Of a DNA stretch of 64,000 nt, positions 19,576-31,415 are shown piece by piece. The notes under the pieces are model-generated. The model searched no databases and was not told the DNA's origin. It was given only the letters and a program-made list of their open reading frames with translations. The stretch covers positions 506,405,803 through 506,469,802 of the forward strand of contig OY856409.1 of the NCBI GenBank assembly GCA_963693085.1, read 5' to 3'. A program made the position numbers and the translations under genes. Every line of letters starts with the position of its first letter. The first letter of the stretch is position 1. This DNA comes from Alisma plantago-aquatica. Its lineage: Eukaryota; Streptophyta; Magnoliopsida; Alismatales; Alismataceae.

Positions 19576-21575
19576 ATCATTGTAGTGACTATCTTCATTG
19601 GTCAGTGAGTTTTACTCATGTTCTTTGATTGCCAAGTGTTCTTTCTTGTGGTTGATTGATTATGCACTCTATTTGATCGATGAGATATTTCATGGTTATA
19701 AATGGTAGTTGAATCTTAGACCCTAATGGTCATTGATGCATGGGTCTCAATGGTCGATGAAGTGTTGTGATTTTTCTTTGGTTGTCAATGCATCAACTTT
19801 TTCTTCGATGGATGATTAGTTGACCTAGGTAATCGCTGAAGGTGGTTCACCTCTTTGTTCAATGAAGAAGGTGAGACCTATTCTCTTTAGTCGATGAAGA
19901 TTCTTGGAATCTATATAGTCTATGTGGTGTCCTTATGGTGATGGTGTTTGACTTGCTTGTTTCTAAGAATGTTAGATATAGTTGTAACTAGGCATTAGCT
20001 TTAGTTGTTGATTTGAAAACACTAAATCGCTTACATGTTGAAACCTAACCCTAATTTCACGTGCCTACTGATGATGCTTAACCTACTTGAGTAAGTGGCA
20101 TGATGATGGAATAATTTCTCTCTCTTAAATTGTTGTAGCCCTAATTTCAATCTTATGAGCTTCATAGTTCTTAATTGCATGGTTATGCTGAACTTGTGTA
20201 ATATATGGTGGTGATGATGATGAGCCATGATGAGGCATGGAGTATTATGATGTTCTTGTAGGGAACAATGTTAATGGTCGTATGACCTTGGCATTGGTTT
20301 TGTGCCCAAATTGAGATGATATCTTCTAGTGATGTGACAAGGGATTGGTATCCCATGGTTATGTCATAATGGTGATGGTCTCATGAGTGGCAGTGGAATA
20401 GTACCATTTCGTGATGTGACAAGTTTTATGTTTCTTACGTTTTATATCTTTTGAAGTTGCAACCTACTTTTATCTTGTAGAATTTTTCTAGGGTTTTTAT
20501 GTAACTTGATTGATGCAGTTAAATGATACCCAATCGACTTTAACTAATCAAGTAAAACCCTCATCATGTAATGACATGTTCTATAGATCCATTCCAGTTT
20601 CAAAACTTTCTAGATGGTGAATCGAGTATTCCTAAGGGAAACTCCAAGCGCATATAGTTGAGTATCCAAGGTGTAGGTAATTGTGTGTCCTTGACATCTT
20701 GATCCCAATGTGTATGAAGGATGACTATGGTCATGCCTTGAGTGAGAATGGCTGCAGTCGTGTCTTGGAGATTATATATATGATATTTTGAGGGAAATGA
20801 TGATCGTACCTTACTGGAAGGGCTTCACACCTTGGTGTCTAGTGTTTTGAGCTATATATGAAGGTGGGCTAGGTGTTTTGCAGTTTGACTTTATATGTCA
20901 CTACAGGGCTCGTACTAACCAAGGGCGTGGAAGATCTTATGAGTTCGGCTCTCCTAGATCTTGTATGGCACTATTTTTGACTTCATAGTGGACATTTGGA
21001 GTTTGTGTGGTATACTCAAACTCTTCAGGTCTTAAAAGTCGTAAAATAGTCGAGTAGTATAATTTCTTAGGGTTAAGCATGCTTCACATTGGATGTTTAC
21101 CCTTGCCTTCTTTCTTATACTTCTCAATTGCCATGTAATGTGGTAAGGGAAATTAATACTTTATATATGTTCTTCATATTCCTTCTAGTCATGTATAAAT
21201 CTCTATTTATCTATTGTAGCTACTCAATCTACTTAACCTGTAAAATTAGTTTAAATTATTGATTTAGCTAAAACTGCTCATTCTATTTAATAAATATATA
21301 TATTGGTGTAGCAATAATCATTGGTTGAGAGTAATATCTCACGTTGGTACATGGGACTCACCTTGTGGGTTACCACATCTTTTTAGGTGGTCATCGGCGG
21401 CATTGGCGGAATTGTTTTGTTGAAGAAGAGTAGCTTGGAGATCAGTAGTTGTAGAAGGTTGGATAGCTGCTAGTGTTGTAGTACAGTCCTGGTGTTGACC
21501 CTATACTCTTAGGTCTAGGAAGGGACGTGTTTTGTGTATTTTGTATAATGACACATGGTTCTGGAAGAATTCCTT

Positions 21576-21580
<5 letters not shown>

Positions 21581-21654
<74 letters not shown>

Positions 21655-21662
21655 GTGTGTGT
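21581..21662. repeat. (TA)n(GT)n microsatellite in Tekay 5' LTR
   Basis: About 35 TA units followed by a short GT run. The corresponding part of the 3' LTR is missing, so the original length cannot be judged. Confidence 0.95.
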
Positions 21663-21903
21663 GGAATAAGATATTTTGTATATAGGTTGTGGTCGTGGCC
21701 AGTGAACAGATGTAAATAACTGAAATGGTATGTGATATGATACAGATTGTTGGACCTTATTGTGATATGTTTTTGCACACGATAGTAATATGAGATGGGT
21801 TTTAATTTACCTGCTTCTATGGAATTATGATGTTTTAAATATTAATTGCACATTTTCTTTTCAAGTAATCTCATTAGTTTGGCGTTAGACATCACAGTTT
21901 GGT

Positions 21904-21917
21904 TGGTATCAGACCTT
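21904..21917 (+). other. Primer-binding site of the Tekay-type element
   Basis: TGGTATCAGACCTT follows the 5' LTR end by a few bases; the first ten bases match the initiator methionine tRNA complement used by most plant Ty3/gypsy elements. Confidence 0.75.
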
Positions 21918-22011
21918 CAGGTTCACTGAGTCTACTGCGGCATAGGACTAGAGTTTGTGTTTGTTCTTGTGTCATCCGACATATCTCACTATACCCTATG
22001 CTTATGTAGAT

Positions 22012-23110
22012 ATGTCTGGAGAGCATGAAGAACATACATAGGGTAGCTTTGTTGTGCCAGGAGGTGGTGTGAGGAGGTAGGAACAGTAGAATAGAGTGTT
22101 AGAGATGGGGTTAGAGTAGCCCACAGTTCCTCAGTTCGACCCAGCAACCATGTCCAATCCCACTTTCCAATTCGTATTTGGACAATTGATGGCTACGATG
22201 TTACATATGGCAGAAAGAGCGTTCATACCCCAAGTGAGGGCAATTGTCAAAAATGTGGAATCTAAGGGTTCTGAAAAGACTTTTGAGCATTTGAGATGTG
22301 TTTGAGTGATCGATTATGTGAGTACGATAGACCCAGTGGATGCAGACATGTGGGTGATAGAGTTGGAAAAGGCTTTCAAGATCCTTGATATCCTAGAAGA
22401 GAATAAGGTGAAGCATGTGGTGCACCTGTTGAAGGGCGATGTTGGCCATAGAGGAGGAGAAGAGACATGGAGTGGTGATCAGTTGGGAGGAGTTTGGGTG
22501 AGATTTTGTTAGCCAATACTTCCTATAGACGTACATGGATGAGAATAACTTGTAGTTTGAGAAGATCTGCTAGGGATCGATGATGATCAACGAGTATGAG
22601 GCCAAGTTCATGGAGCTGTCGAACTTTTGTCCCCACATGGAAGAATCGGGAAAGGAGAGGATCTGAAAGTTTGAGAATGGCTTGAGTACAAAGTTTACTA
22701 CAATACTGTCTGCTCTAGAGAACATAGAGAGGTTTGCTACCTTTGTGGATTTGGTGAGGAGGATCGAGCGGTCGGTTTTTGAGAATCTTGATGCCAACGC
22801 TAAGAAGAGTCCAACTCAGTTTTAGGGGCACTCTTCTGGTGTCTTTAATAAGTCAAGTTTTTCTTCACCTTAGTTACAGCAGCGGTCATCTTTCTCAGAG
22901 AAGAGGTCAGTAGTGTCGCCACAGTGGTCTCCTAGCAAGGGTAGAGTCATAGTTTTCCACCAATTGGAGCCTACAGTACAACATCAATTTTTGTGACAAG
23001 GCCATCTAGGCAATGTAATGAAGCTAAAACCTACTATTAGTGTGGATATATTGGGCATACAAAGTTGTTTTTTCAAACGAAGGATGAGGAGGTGACACAA
23101 TAGAAAAGGC
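22012..23110 (+). pseudogene. Chromovirus gag, decayed
   Basis: Gag forms the virus-like particle. The ATG at 22012 (MSGEHEEHT) meets a TAG after nine codons. The capsid core is clear from 22306: DPVDADMWVIELEKAFKILD, HLLKGD, then after a frame change INEYEAKFMELSNFCPHMEE and IERFATFVDLVRRIERSV up to about 22790. A zinc knuckle remnant (CGYIGHTKLFF, from CX2CX4HX4C, with first Cys lost) lies near 23040-23075. At least five stops and two frame changes. Non-functional. Confidence 0.85.
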
Positions 23111-23329
23111 AAAGTCAGAAGGGTTCTCAGCGATAGTAGATCAGTAGTGGTGGTTGTATAGGATGTGGTCAGGCATCGCAGGAAGGATCCTCTAGACAAG
23201 CTAGTATGGGACATGGATGACAATAGGAGACGGCTTGATTCTATAATATGAGTCAACCAGAGGGAATGGTCAATCCATGGGTCATGATATGTTAGATAGA
23301 ACTTTTTCATTATGATTTGTATGCTTCTT

Positions 23330-23840
23330 CTTTTGTAATTGTTTTGGTTGACCCAGTTGTAACACACTCTTTTATCACCTAAGAGGTGATAGATAGTTGT
23401 TATCTCCTATCTATAGTAGATCTAATAGTCTTTGGTTAGAAACCCCTCTTGTTGGTTCCCCAGAGTTGCCAGAGGTGTTTCCATCATGTGTTCTTTCTTT
23501 CTCAAGACACAACATTCAATTGGATCGTATGCCACTTGACATGCATGGGTTGATGGATTCTTTGAATAAGTATTGGGCGGTCTTGGATTGTAGTTCCAAG
23601 GTGGTAATGTTTCATGACGGCAATGTTTCATGGATATTCCATGTAGATATCAAGATTCTTCCGACATGCTTGGTGCCAGCTATCACAACGGAGAGGTTGA
23701 TGAGGCAGGTTATGAGGCTTTTTGGCACATGTGGTGGATACCAAGGTGAGGAGCTAGTATCTAGGAGGTGCACGTGGTTTGAGAGTTTGAGGATGTTTTT
23801 CTCAAGGAGTTTCCTTGTGTTCCCCATCCTAAAGAGATTG
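23330..23840 (+). pseudogene. Retroviral-type aspartic protease, catalytic triad lost
   Basis: The active-site motif D-T/S-G is replaced: VDPVVTHSFIT at about 23350. A stop then follows before the second half, LDRMPLDMHGLMDSLNKYWAVLDC with SKVVMFHDG, which fits the ILGMDWL-type segment of plant gypsy proteases. Placed between gag and RT as expected. Confidence 0.75.
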
Positions 23841-23939
23841 ACTTTGAGATCAATCTGGTTCCCAGTACATAGCTTATAGCACAGTCATTGTACCAAATGG
23901 CGGCAGTAGAGATGCAGGAGTTGAAGAAGTAGTTGCAAG

Positions 23940-24700
23940 AGAAGTTAGAGAAGGTCTTTATCAGACTGAGCACTTCCCCTTAGGGTGATCCTATGGTTTT
24001 TGTCAAGAAGAAGGACCATTTTATGAGGTTGTGCATGGATTATCGATAGTTGAACAAAGTGACGATCACGAATAAGTACATATTATCAAGGATAGATGAT
24101 CTATTTGATCAGTTGAGAGGTGTTACAGTGCTCTTGAAGATAGTTCTGAGGTCGATATACCATCAGTTGAGGATCAAGGTGGATGACATACCCAAGTCAG
24201 CTTTTAGGACTAGGTATCATGACTATGAGTTTGTGGTTATGACGTTTGGCCTAACCAATGCACTGGCATCACTCATGGACCTGATGAATAGGGTGTTTAG
24301 GCCTTATCTTGATCAGTTTGTGGTGGTTTTAATCGTCGATATCTTGATATACACCAAATACAGTCGGTAGAATCTACGTCTGGCATTGATGTTGTTGAGG
24401 CAGCAGAGGTTATACGCCAAGTTTAGTAAGTGTGATTTTTGGCTGAAGGCGGTGTCTTTTCCTGGGCATGTGATATGTTCTAGAGGTGTTTGTGTAGACC
24501 CAACAAAGGTGGAGTCCATTATGGAATGGGAGCAGCCTAAGACGCCATTAGAGTTTCATAGTTTCCTAGGCTTGGTAGGTTACTACATGATATTCATCAA
24601 GAACTTCAGTGTTTTGGTGTTACCCCTAACCAAGTTGACAAGGAAAGGTGTACTTTTATTTGGAACAACAAGTTTTAGTGTTCTTTCCATCTTTTAAAGG
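23940..24700 (+). pseudogene. Chromovirus reverse transcriptase, catalytically dead
   Basis: Well recognisable: [90 protein letters not shown]. Two of the three catalytic aspartates are changed: motif A has LKIV where Asp is expected, and motif C has IVD instead of IDD. Stops at the DYR/LNK junction and after YTKYSR. Continues into an RNase H remnant. Confidence 0.9.
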
Positions 24701-25010
24701 ATAATTTGACTAGTGCACCAGTGGTAGTTCTACCAGATAAAGGGAAAGGTTACATTGTCTTCAATGATGCATTGAAGAACGACTTGGGGATGTGTGTTGA
24801 TGCAAGACAAGAGCGTGATTTCTTTTGCTTTGTGATAGCTTAAGAAACACGAGGAGAACTACCCAATGCATGATCTAGAGCTAGGAACTATGGTCCATGC
24901 TTTGAAGATTTTGGGACACTACCTTTATAGAGAGAAGTGTAGATCTTCATCGCCCATAAGAACCGTCAGTATATCTTCTTGATATAGGAGTTGAACATGT
25001 GATAGAGGAG
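24701..25010 (+). pseudogene. RNase H remnant of chromovirus pol
   Basis: Short recognisable pieces in changing frames (NDALKNDLGMCV near 24765-24800, then remnants of the HDLELAA and FKYIF-type segments). Many stops. Assigned mainly by position between RT and integrase. Confidence 0.6.
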
Positions 25011-25239
25011 ATGGATGGAGTTTATCAAGGACTATGATTGCACAATATATTACCATTCGGGGAAGGTGAATGTGGTGTTTGATGATTTGAGAAGGAAGTT
25101 ATCATTGTCTTCGTCTATTGTTAAGGAACATTGTGTTACTTGGTGTGCCATAAGAGAGACATGTTAGTCTTGTTTCTCCAGATGAACGTATAGTTTGAGG
25201 CCTCCTTGTTAGTAGGCTTGCTAGTGCAGTTGCAGGTGA

Positions 25240-26430
25240 AGCCTACCTTGATATAGCAGATCCAGAGATGTGCAACGAGATGATACCATGGTACAAGAGA
25301 TTGAAGTAGAGTTTGGTATCAAGAAGCATGATGGTTTCCATGAGATAGATGATGGTACATTTTGCTTCTACAACCAGATAGTGGTTATAGAAGTTGATGG
25401 TTTGAGGAAGATGGTTCTTGAGGAGGATCACTCCTTGTTGTATGTGATGCATTTGGGCAGTACCAAGATGTACCATGATCTAAAGGATATGCATTGGTGG
25501 CCCAGTTTGAAGCATGATGTGGCAGTGTTCATGGTTAGATGTTCAGTATATTAGTAGGTCAAGGTTGTGCATCAGAAAAGTATAGGAACATTACAATTGT
25601 TACCAATACTAGGGTGAAAATGGGCTCATATCATTATGGACTTTGTCGTTGGTCTTCCTAGGATAGCCAAAGATCATGATACCATTTGGGTGATAGTTGG
25701 CAGGTTGACCAAGTAATCTCACTTCTTGCCAGTCAAAATGATGTATATAGTAGAGAAGTTGGCACATATATATGTGGCTGAGATAGTTTGTTTGCATGGT
25801 ATCCCAGCTACCATAGTGTCTGATAGAGTCCCTTAATTTACTAGTCATTTTTGGGAACATCTGCATATAGCAATGGGGACACAGTTGAGGTTTAGTACAA
25901 CATTTCATCCATAGATAGATCGTCATTCAAAGAGGACCATTCAGACATTAGAATAGCTATTGAGACCTTGTGTTTTGTAGTTTCTTGGTAGTTGGGATGT
26001 ACACCTGAGTAGGATATAGTTTGCCTACAACAATAGTTACCAAACAAGTATAGACATGGCACCGTATGAATCCTTTTATGGGAGGTGTTGTCAGTCACCA
26101 TTGTTTTGGTATGAGATAGGTGAGTGTCAACCTTTGGGTCCTGAGTTTGTGCAACAGACTACATAAAAGATCAAAGTGATACAATAGAATTTGAAGGTAT
26201 CTCAAGATAGAAATAAGTCATATGCTGACAACCATAATAGGATTTTGGAGTTCCAAGTGGGAGGTCAGATGTATCTCAAGGTTTCCCCTTAGAAAGGTGT
26301 GTTAAGATTTGGGAAGAAGGTTAAGTTGGCTCCCAGGTTTATGGGACCTTACCCTATTATGGCACATGTTCGAAAGGTGTCATAAAAGATGGATCGATCG
26401 CCAAAGTTGTATAGGTTGCCCCATGTCTTC
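25240..26430 (+). pseudogene. Chromovirus integrase, broken
   Basis: The HHCC-side sequence (DLKDMHWWPSLKHDVAVFMVRCSVY) is followed by the catalytic core: MDFVVGLPRIAKDHDTIWVI (first Asp), YVAEIVCLHGIPATIVSDRV (second Asp), FWEHLHIAMGTQLRFSTTFHP and HSKRTIQTLE, where the third catalytic residue Glu is replaced by Lys. The C-terminal part shows VGGQMYLKVSP and APRFMGPYPI. About ten stops, most explicable as C-to-T changes at CAG, CAA and CGA codons. Confidence 0.88.
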
Positions 26431-26499
26431 CATGTTTCCATGTTGAGGTAGTATCGTTCTGATAGAGAGTACGTGTTGCAACCATGATAGCAGGGTGAA

Positions 26500-26640
26500 G
26501 AAGTTGAAGAAGAAGGCTATAGTTCTTGTTAAGATTTTTTAGCATCCCCATGGTGTGAAGGAAGCCATGTGGGAGAGAGGATGAGATGTGTAGGAAGTAC
26601 CCATCTTTGTTTGTGTAGGATTTTAGGGGAAAAATCCTTG
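26500..26640 (+). pseudogene. Chromodomain remnant at the integrase C terminus
   Basis: HPHGVKEAMWERG near 26545-26580 matches the end of the chromodomains that target Tekay-type elements to heterochromatin, followed by the usual short tail up to the 3' LTR. Broken by stops. Confidence 0.6.
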
Positions 26641-26655
26641 TTAGGGGTTTATCGT

Positions 26656-29600
26656 AGTAAGACCCCTGACCTAGATTTTTGGTTGATCTTGCTTTCTTAG
26701 CATAATTAGATCCTTAAAACCTGAATCTAACCTCATGATGTGCTTTTATAACATGTGACAGACTTATGTTTCAAGTTTGGTCCAGTTTGTATGTTGTTTG
26801 AACTAGTTATTCTTATATGTACTTATTTTGGACCTAATTGCAATTTACCCATATTTAGGGTTTTCTTGTAAATTTTCACATGATTTTTGTGCCTCACATG
26901 TTTTTACATCATGTTGGAGAGAGAGTGGTGCCCCAAATCCTTGTTGTACCTTGGTATTATGTGGTGACATCATGTGTTGAGTTCTAGGGTTTGCTTGGAT
27001 TGCCCTAGTTGATGTTAACCTTGAGTGAAGACTAACCTAGGGTTTGGAAATCGCTAAGTTTTATGTGGTCCCTTTGTCTCTTCATTTGATGGTGTCTTCT
27101 TGGGTATACCTTGGGTTTTAGGTCAATGAGGTTTGGAACTTCTCTTCGGTCGCCAACTTTTGGATGTGTTGAAGATCAAATAGTTCTATGTGGTCATTGT
27201 GTTTGGACCTTGTTTGGTCATTGTGATTTCCCATCAATCGCTATGCTCTCCTAGACAAGTGAAGTCACTATATTTCCTTGTTTTAATCACATTGTTGCAT
27301 GTTTGAGGCTAGTGCTTTCATCGATGAGATATAGTGGACACTTGGCTTATTTTTGCATGACACCTAACCTTCCTTCTCTCTCTCTCTTACCCTTGTCTAT
27401 ATAAACATCTCTCCTTGCATTCAACTAAACCCCTTTTTCACCCTTGCTTTTGCTCTTCTTGATTGGACCTCGTCCCACTTCTCCCAGTGGTGAAGGTGGT
27501 GCTACAGCTTGCAGAAGTGGCCAAACCTCTTGCATGGTGATCTAGGGTTTGGAGTAGCCCTTCCTTGGTGATTGTTTGGTGTTTCTTGACCTTGGTAAAT
27601 GATCTACCTCTCTTGATCTTTATTTTCTTTCTCTACCCTCTTATTCTTTCTCTTCTTATCCGAACCGTGGAATTTCTATGGTGGAGCTTGATTTGAGCTT
27701 GAAGGAATTCTCTCTTCTTGGCTGAATCCATGGTTCTCCATGGTAGTTCTTGAGTTGAGTTGAATAGCTTCTTGTCTTGTCTTTTTGACCTAGAGTTTTT
27801 CACTCCCTCTTGCTTCTTTAAACTAGAGTTTTGTTTCTCTTGCTTTGAGGTGGATCTTTCTTGGCTAGAAGTGGTGATCAAGCTAAAATTTTCTCTCTTA
27901 TCTTGGAGTTTCCTTGTTTGTTGGAGTTTCTCTTCATATCCAAAGTGAGTTATATAACTTTCTCCTTGATTATTGACGAACTTATCCTTACATGCAAAGT
28001 AATCTACCCTAACATAGTTTCAAATTGACAGATGATATCTAAGATCTAGTGTTTATGTTCATATGGTGATCTTGAGCAATTATCTTCCCTTGGCTGAAAC
28101 CCAAATCTTTGTAACTGAAATCTTATTCGATGATGGGGGGTTGTGATCCTTGCATGCATGTGTTAAACGTTGGCTTCTTTCTCATTATCAAGGTTTTGTT
28201 TTCTTTCTTATTAATGGAGTTTTTTGAAACATGCATGTGTGTTGGAATGTTGGTTTTCCTCTCTCTTAATCATGGTTTTGTTTTCTCTCATGATTATGGT
28301 TGATTTAGGGTTTTCTAGTTGTTTTACTTCTTGTGGTTTGTACCTTGGAGGTTTTTAGTTTCATGGTGATGAACAACTTGTTTGATCTAGAGTTTGATGA
28401 GTTTTTCTCTCATTTGATGTTTTCTAATCTATGGTTCATGTGATCAGTGTGGTCTGATATCTTTTAGGTTGCTAAGAATGGATCTTCTTGAGTGGTCATT
28501 GTGGTGACTATCTTCTTCGGTCGATGAGTTTTACTCATGTTCATTGGTTGCCAAGGTTCCTTTCTTGTGGTTGATTGATTCTGAACTCTCTTTGTTCGAT
28601 GAGATATTTCATGTTTATAAATGGTAGTTGAACCTTGGACCTTGATGGTCGTTGATGTGTGGGTCTCTGCGGTAGATGACGTGTTGTGATTTTTCTTCGG
28701 TCACCAATGCATCAACTATTTCTTTTGTCTTTGATGTGTTGACCTAGGTTGTCATTGAGGGTGGTTCACCTCTTCGGTCAATGAAGAAGGTGAGACCTAT
28801 TCTCTTTAGTCAATGAAGATTCCTGGACTCTATGTTATCTATGTGGTTGACCTTATGGTGATGGTGTTTGACTTGTTGTTTCTAAGAATGTTGAAGATAG
28901 TTGTAACTAGGGTTTAGCTTTGGTTGTTGATTTGAAAACCCTAAATTGGTTACATGTTGAAATCTAACCCTAATTTCAAGTGCCTACTAATGATGCTTAA
29001 CCTACTTGAGTAAGTGGCATGATGGTAAAATACTTTCTCTCTCCTAAACTATTGTAACCCTAATTTTTATCTTATGAGCTTCATAGTTCTTAATTGAATG
29101 GTTATACTGAACTTGTGTAATATATGATGGTGATGGTGATGAGGCATGGAGTATTATGATGTTCTTGCAAGGAACAATGTGAATGGACTTAATGGCCTTG
29201 GTAGTGATTTTTTGCCCAAATTGAGGTGATATATTTTGGTGATGTGATAAGGGATTGGTATCCCATGGTTATGTCATAATGGTGATGGTCTCATGAGTGG
29301 CAGTGAAATAGTACCATGTGGTGATGTGACCAATTTTATGTTTCTTATGTTTTATATCTTTTTAATTTGCAACCTACTTTTATCTTATAGAATCTTTCTA
29401 GGGTTTGTATGTAACTTGATTGATGCAGTTAAAAGTTACCCAATTTTCTTTAACTAATCAAGTGAAACCCTAATCATGTAGTTCCATGTGCCATAGATCT
29501 ATTCTATTGCCAGAACTTGTTGGATGATGAAATGAGTATTCCTAAGGGAAATTTGGAGCACATACTATTGAGTATGTGAGGTGTAAGTGACTACGTGTCC

Positions 29601-30020
29601 TTGACATATTGATCCCAATGTGTATGAAGGAATAGTATGGTCTTGCCTTGGAGTGTTAACGGCTGAAATCGTGTCTCGTAGATTATATATATGATATTTT
29701 GATGGCAAAAATGATTGTACCATAGTGGCAGGACTATGTACCCTGGTATCTAGCATCGTGACCTATATAAAAAGGTGGGATAGGTGTTTTAAAATTTGAC
29801 TTTATATTTCACTATGGTGGACTCGTAATGGCCTATGGTGTGGGGGATCCAAGGAGTCTAGCTCTTGTAGATCTTGTATGGCACTATTTTCAACTTTGTT
29901 GTGGACAGCTAGAGTCTGTGTGGTATACTTCAAACTCCTCAGGGATTAAAATATGTAATACAACTGTGTAGTATAATTGCTTAGGGTTAAACATGCTTCA
30001 CATGGGATGTTTACATGACT
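26656..30020 (+). repeat. 3' LTR of the Tekay-type element, truncated
   Basis: Starts at a decayed TG before TAAGACCCC and matches 11977-13870 plus 19581-21105 of the left LTR. It has no Cassandra insertion, which fixes the empty site near 28494-28510, and a TATATAAA box at 27393-27400. It stops at GATGTTTAC (about 30016), next to the GGTAA target duplication of the LARD-like element. Confidence 0.85.
27393..27400 (+). promoter_or_regulatory. TATA box of the Tekay-type LTR
   Basis: TATATAAA, about 30 bases before a pyrimidine-rich leader; the left LTR has CAATATAAACC at the same place. Confidence 0.5.
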
Positions 30021-31415
30021 GGTAATGTAAAGAATTGAGATCACACCTCTACTAAAAATGGTAAACAAAATCCAAATGGATAGCAATGGAAGTTTAAAAA
30101 AATTGACTATATTCAATTTAATAAAGAGTACATAAAATTTCTCCCAAAATGGTGTACATTCTTTATACACAAAGAGGATCTAAGTAGAGGGAAACTCAAC
30201 TACATCATTATGTCCCCAATAAAATAAATAACTTATAGTTCATGATGGAAGGATGAACTCCTTTCTCCTAGTCTTAGGATGGTTCACCATGCTCTTGTTG
30301 TGCACTCTGATCCTAAACCTCATTGGTTGGGATCACCCAACAAGAGGAGAGAAAATGTATGTATCAATTAAGGAATAAGGACAATTACAAATTAAAGCAG
30401 GAAAATAATAAAGATTTACTATGCTAAGAGGGTCAAGAATATGAGTTAAGTAAATAAATAATAATTCTGCCAAGTTAAATGATAATAAAGTTGCATGCAT
30501 GATTAAATTTGACTATATTAAACTAATATAGGAATGAGGCATCTATTGTACCTCAACCTCTGGGTGAGGGAGAGTAACACATTCCCAAGCACCTGAATAT
30601 ATTTATAAAATTGGGGAGAGTGGTCCCATTCCCCTGGGAGAAATAACATGTGCCCTCTATGGGTGGTTTGTACTCATGTACACTACATTAGTTAATTAGT
30701 CATTTACTTCATCATGCTAGAACAATCCGATGGCAGTTTTAAGAGATTTATTAACTTTCCAAGTGGGTCCAAGACCCTAGAATAATTAAAATAAAAGTGC
30801 CACAAGAAGGCAATAAAGAGGATGAAGGATAAGCAATGCCTCATTGGAAAAATAGGATTGGATATCAAATGCCCAACTAAAGGAAAAGTGTTCAAACTCA
30901 TAAATAAATAGGGTTTCACATACATACCTCACTTGATATTCCTAGAGAAGACCTTTCATCAATTAAATGTGCCCACTGTCACTTTTGTCCTAGATACAAG
31001 TTTATACACATGGATTAGGGTTTTTAAAGAATATTTATGTGAGAATCCCTAATTTTGGAACTTCTATAAAAACCATCTATTTCGGACTCAAAACTTTGAC
31101 CAATCAATTACTTGGATTTTCCTAATTAAGAAAACATATTTATTTCTTAAATTTGGAGTTAAAATGAATTAGTTACATATTTTAAGGCATTTTATACAAT
31201 TAAAATGGTATTTATGACAATTCTCGAAATAGAAATGCAAATAGATATTTGAAAACCTTAAATTCCGATTCTACATGAAAAATGCTTTCCAATGACTATT
31301 TATTCGTTTTTTTTTTTGGAAATTGGTAAGTATATTGCCAAAAAAGCTGGTAGCTAAGCTACACTGTACATCTTACAAAAGGTAAGTGTATACGGGGAGT
31401 ACTCTACAAAAAACC

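Larger units (their letters stand above)
11977..21896 (+). repeat. 5' LTR of Tekay-type element, interrupted at 13870-19580
   Basis: Matches 26656-30016 over its whole length except for the inserted Cassandra block. Both copies begin at a decayed TG followed by TAAGACCC; the left copy ends GACATCACA shortly before the primer-binding site. It contains a TATA-like box (near 12711; TATATAAA at 27393 in the other copy), a T/C-rich leader, a 5'-splice-site-like AAGGTGAGTT (13250), many GGTCGATGA words (about 19590-19900) and a (TA)n tract at 21581-21650. The left copy alone has a 66-bp tandem duplication at 13302-13432. Confidence 0.85.
11977..30020 (+). mobile_element. Tekay-type Ty3/gypsy chromovirus with nested insertions; 3' LTR cut short
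   Basis: Order: 5' LTR (11977-21896, interrupted by a Cassandra TRIM), primer-binding site at 21904, gag, protease, RT, RNase H, integrase and chromodomain (22012-26640), 3' LTR from 26656. The element is decayed: each pol domain carries stops and key residues are lost. The 3' LTR ends abruptly at 30020, where a LARD-like element is inserted. The missing last 790 or so bases, the part matching about 21110-21896, are not found on the far side of that insertion. Without the nested 5.7 kb the LTR would be about 4.2 kb. Confidence 0.85.
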
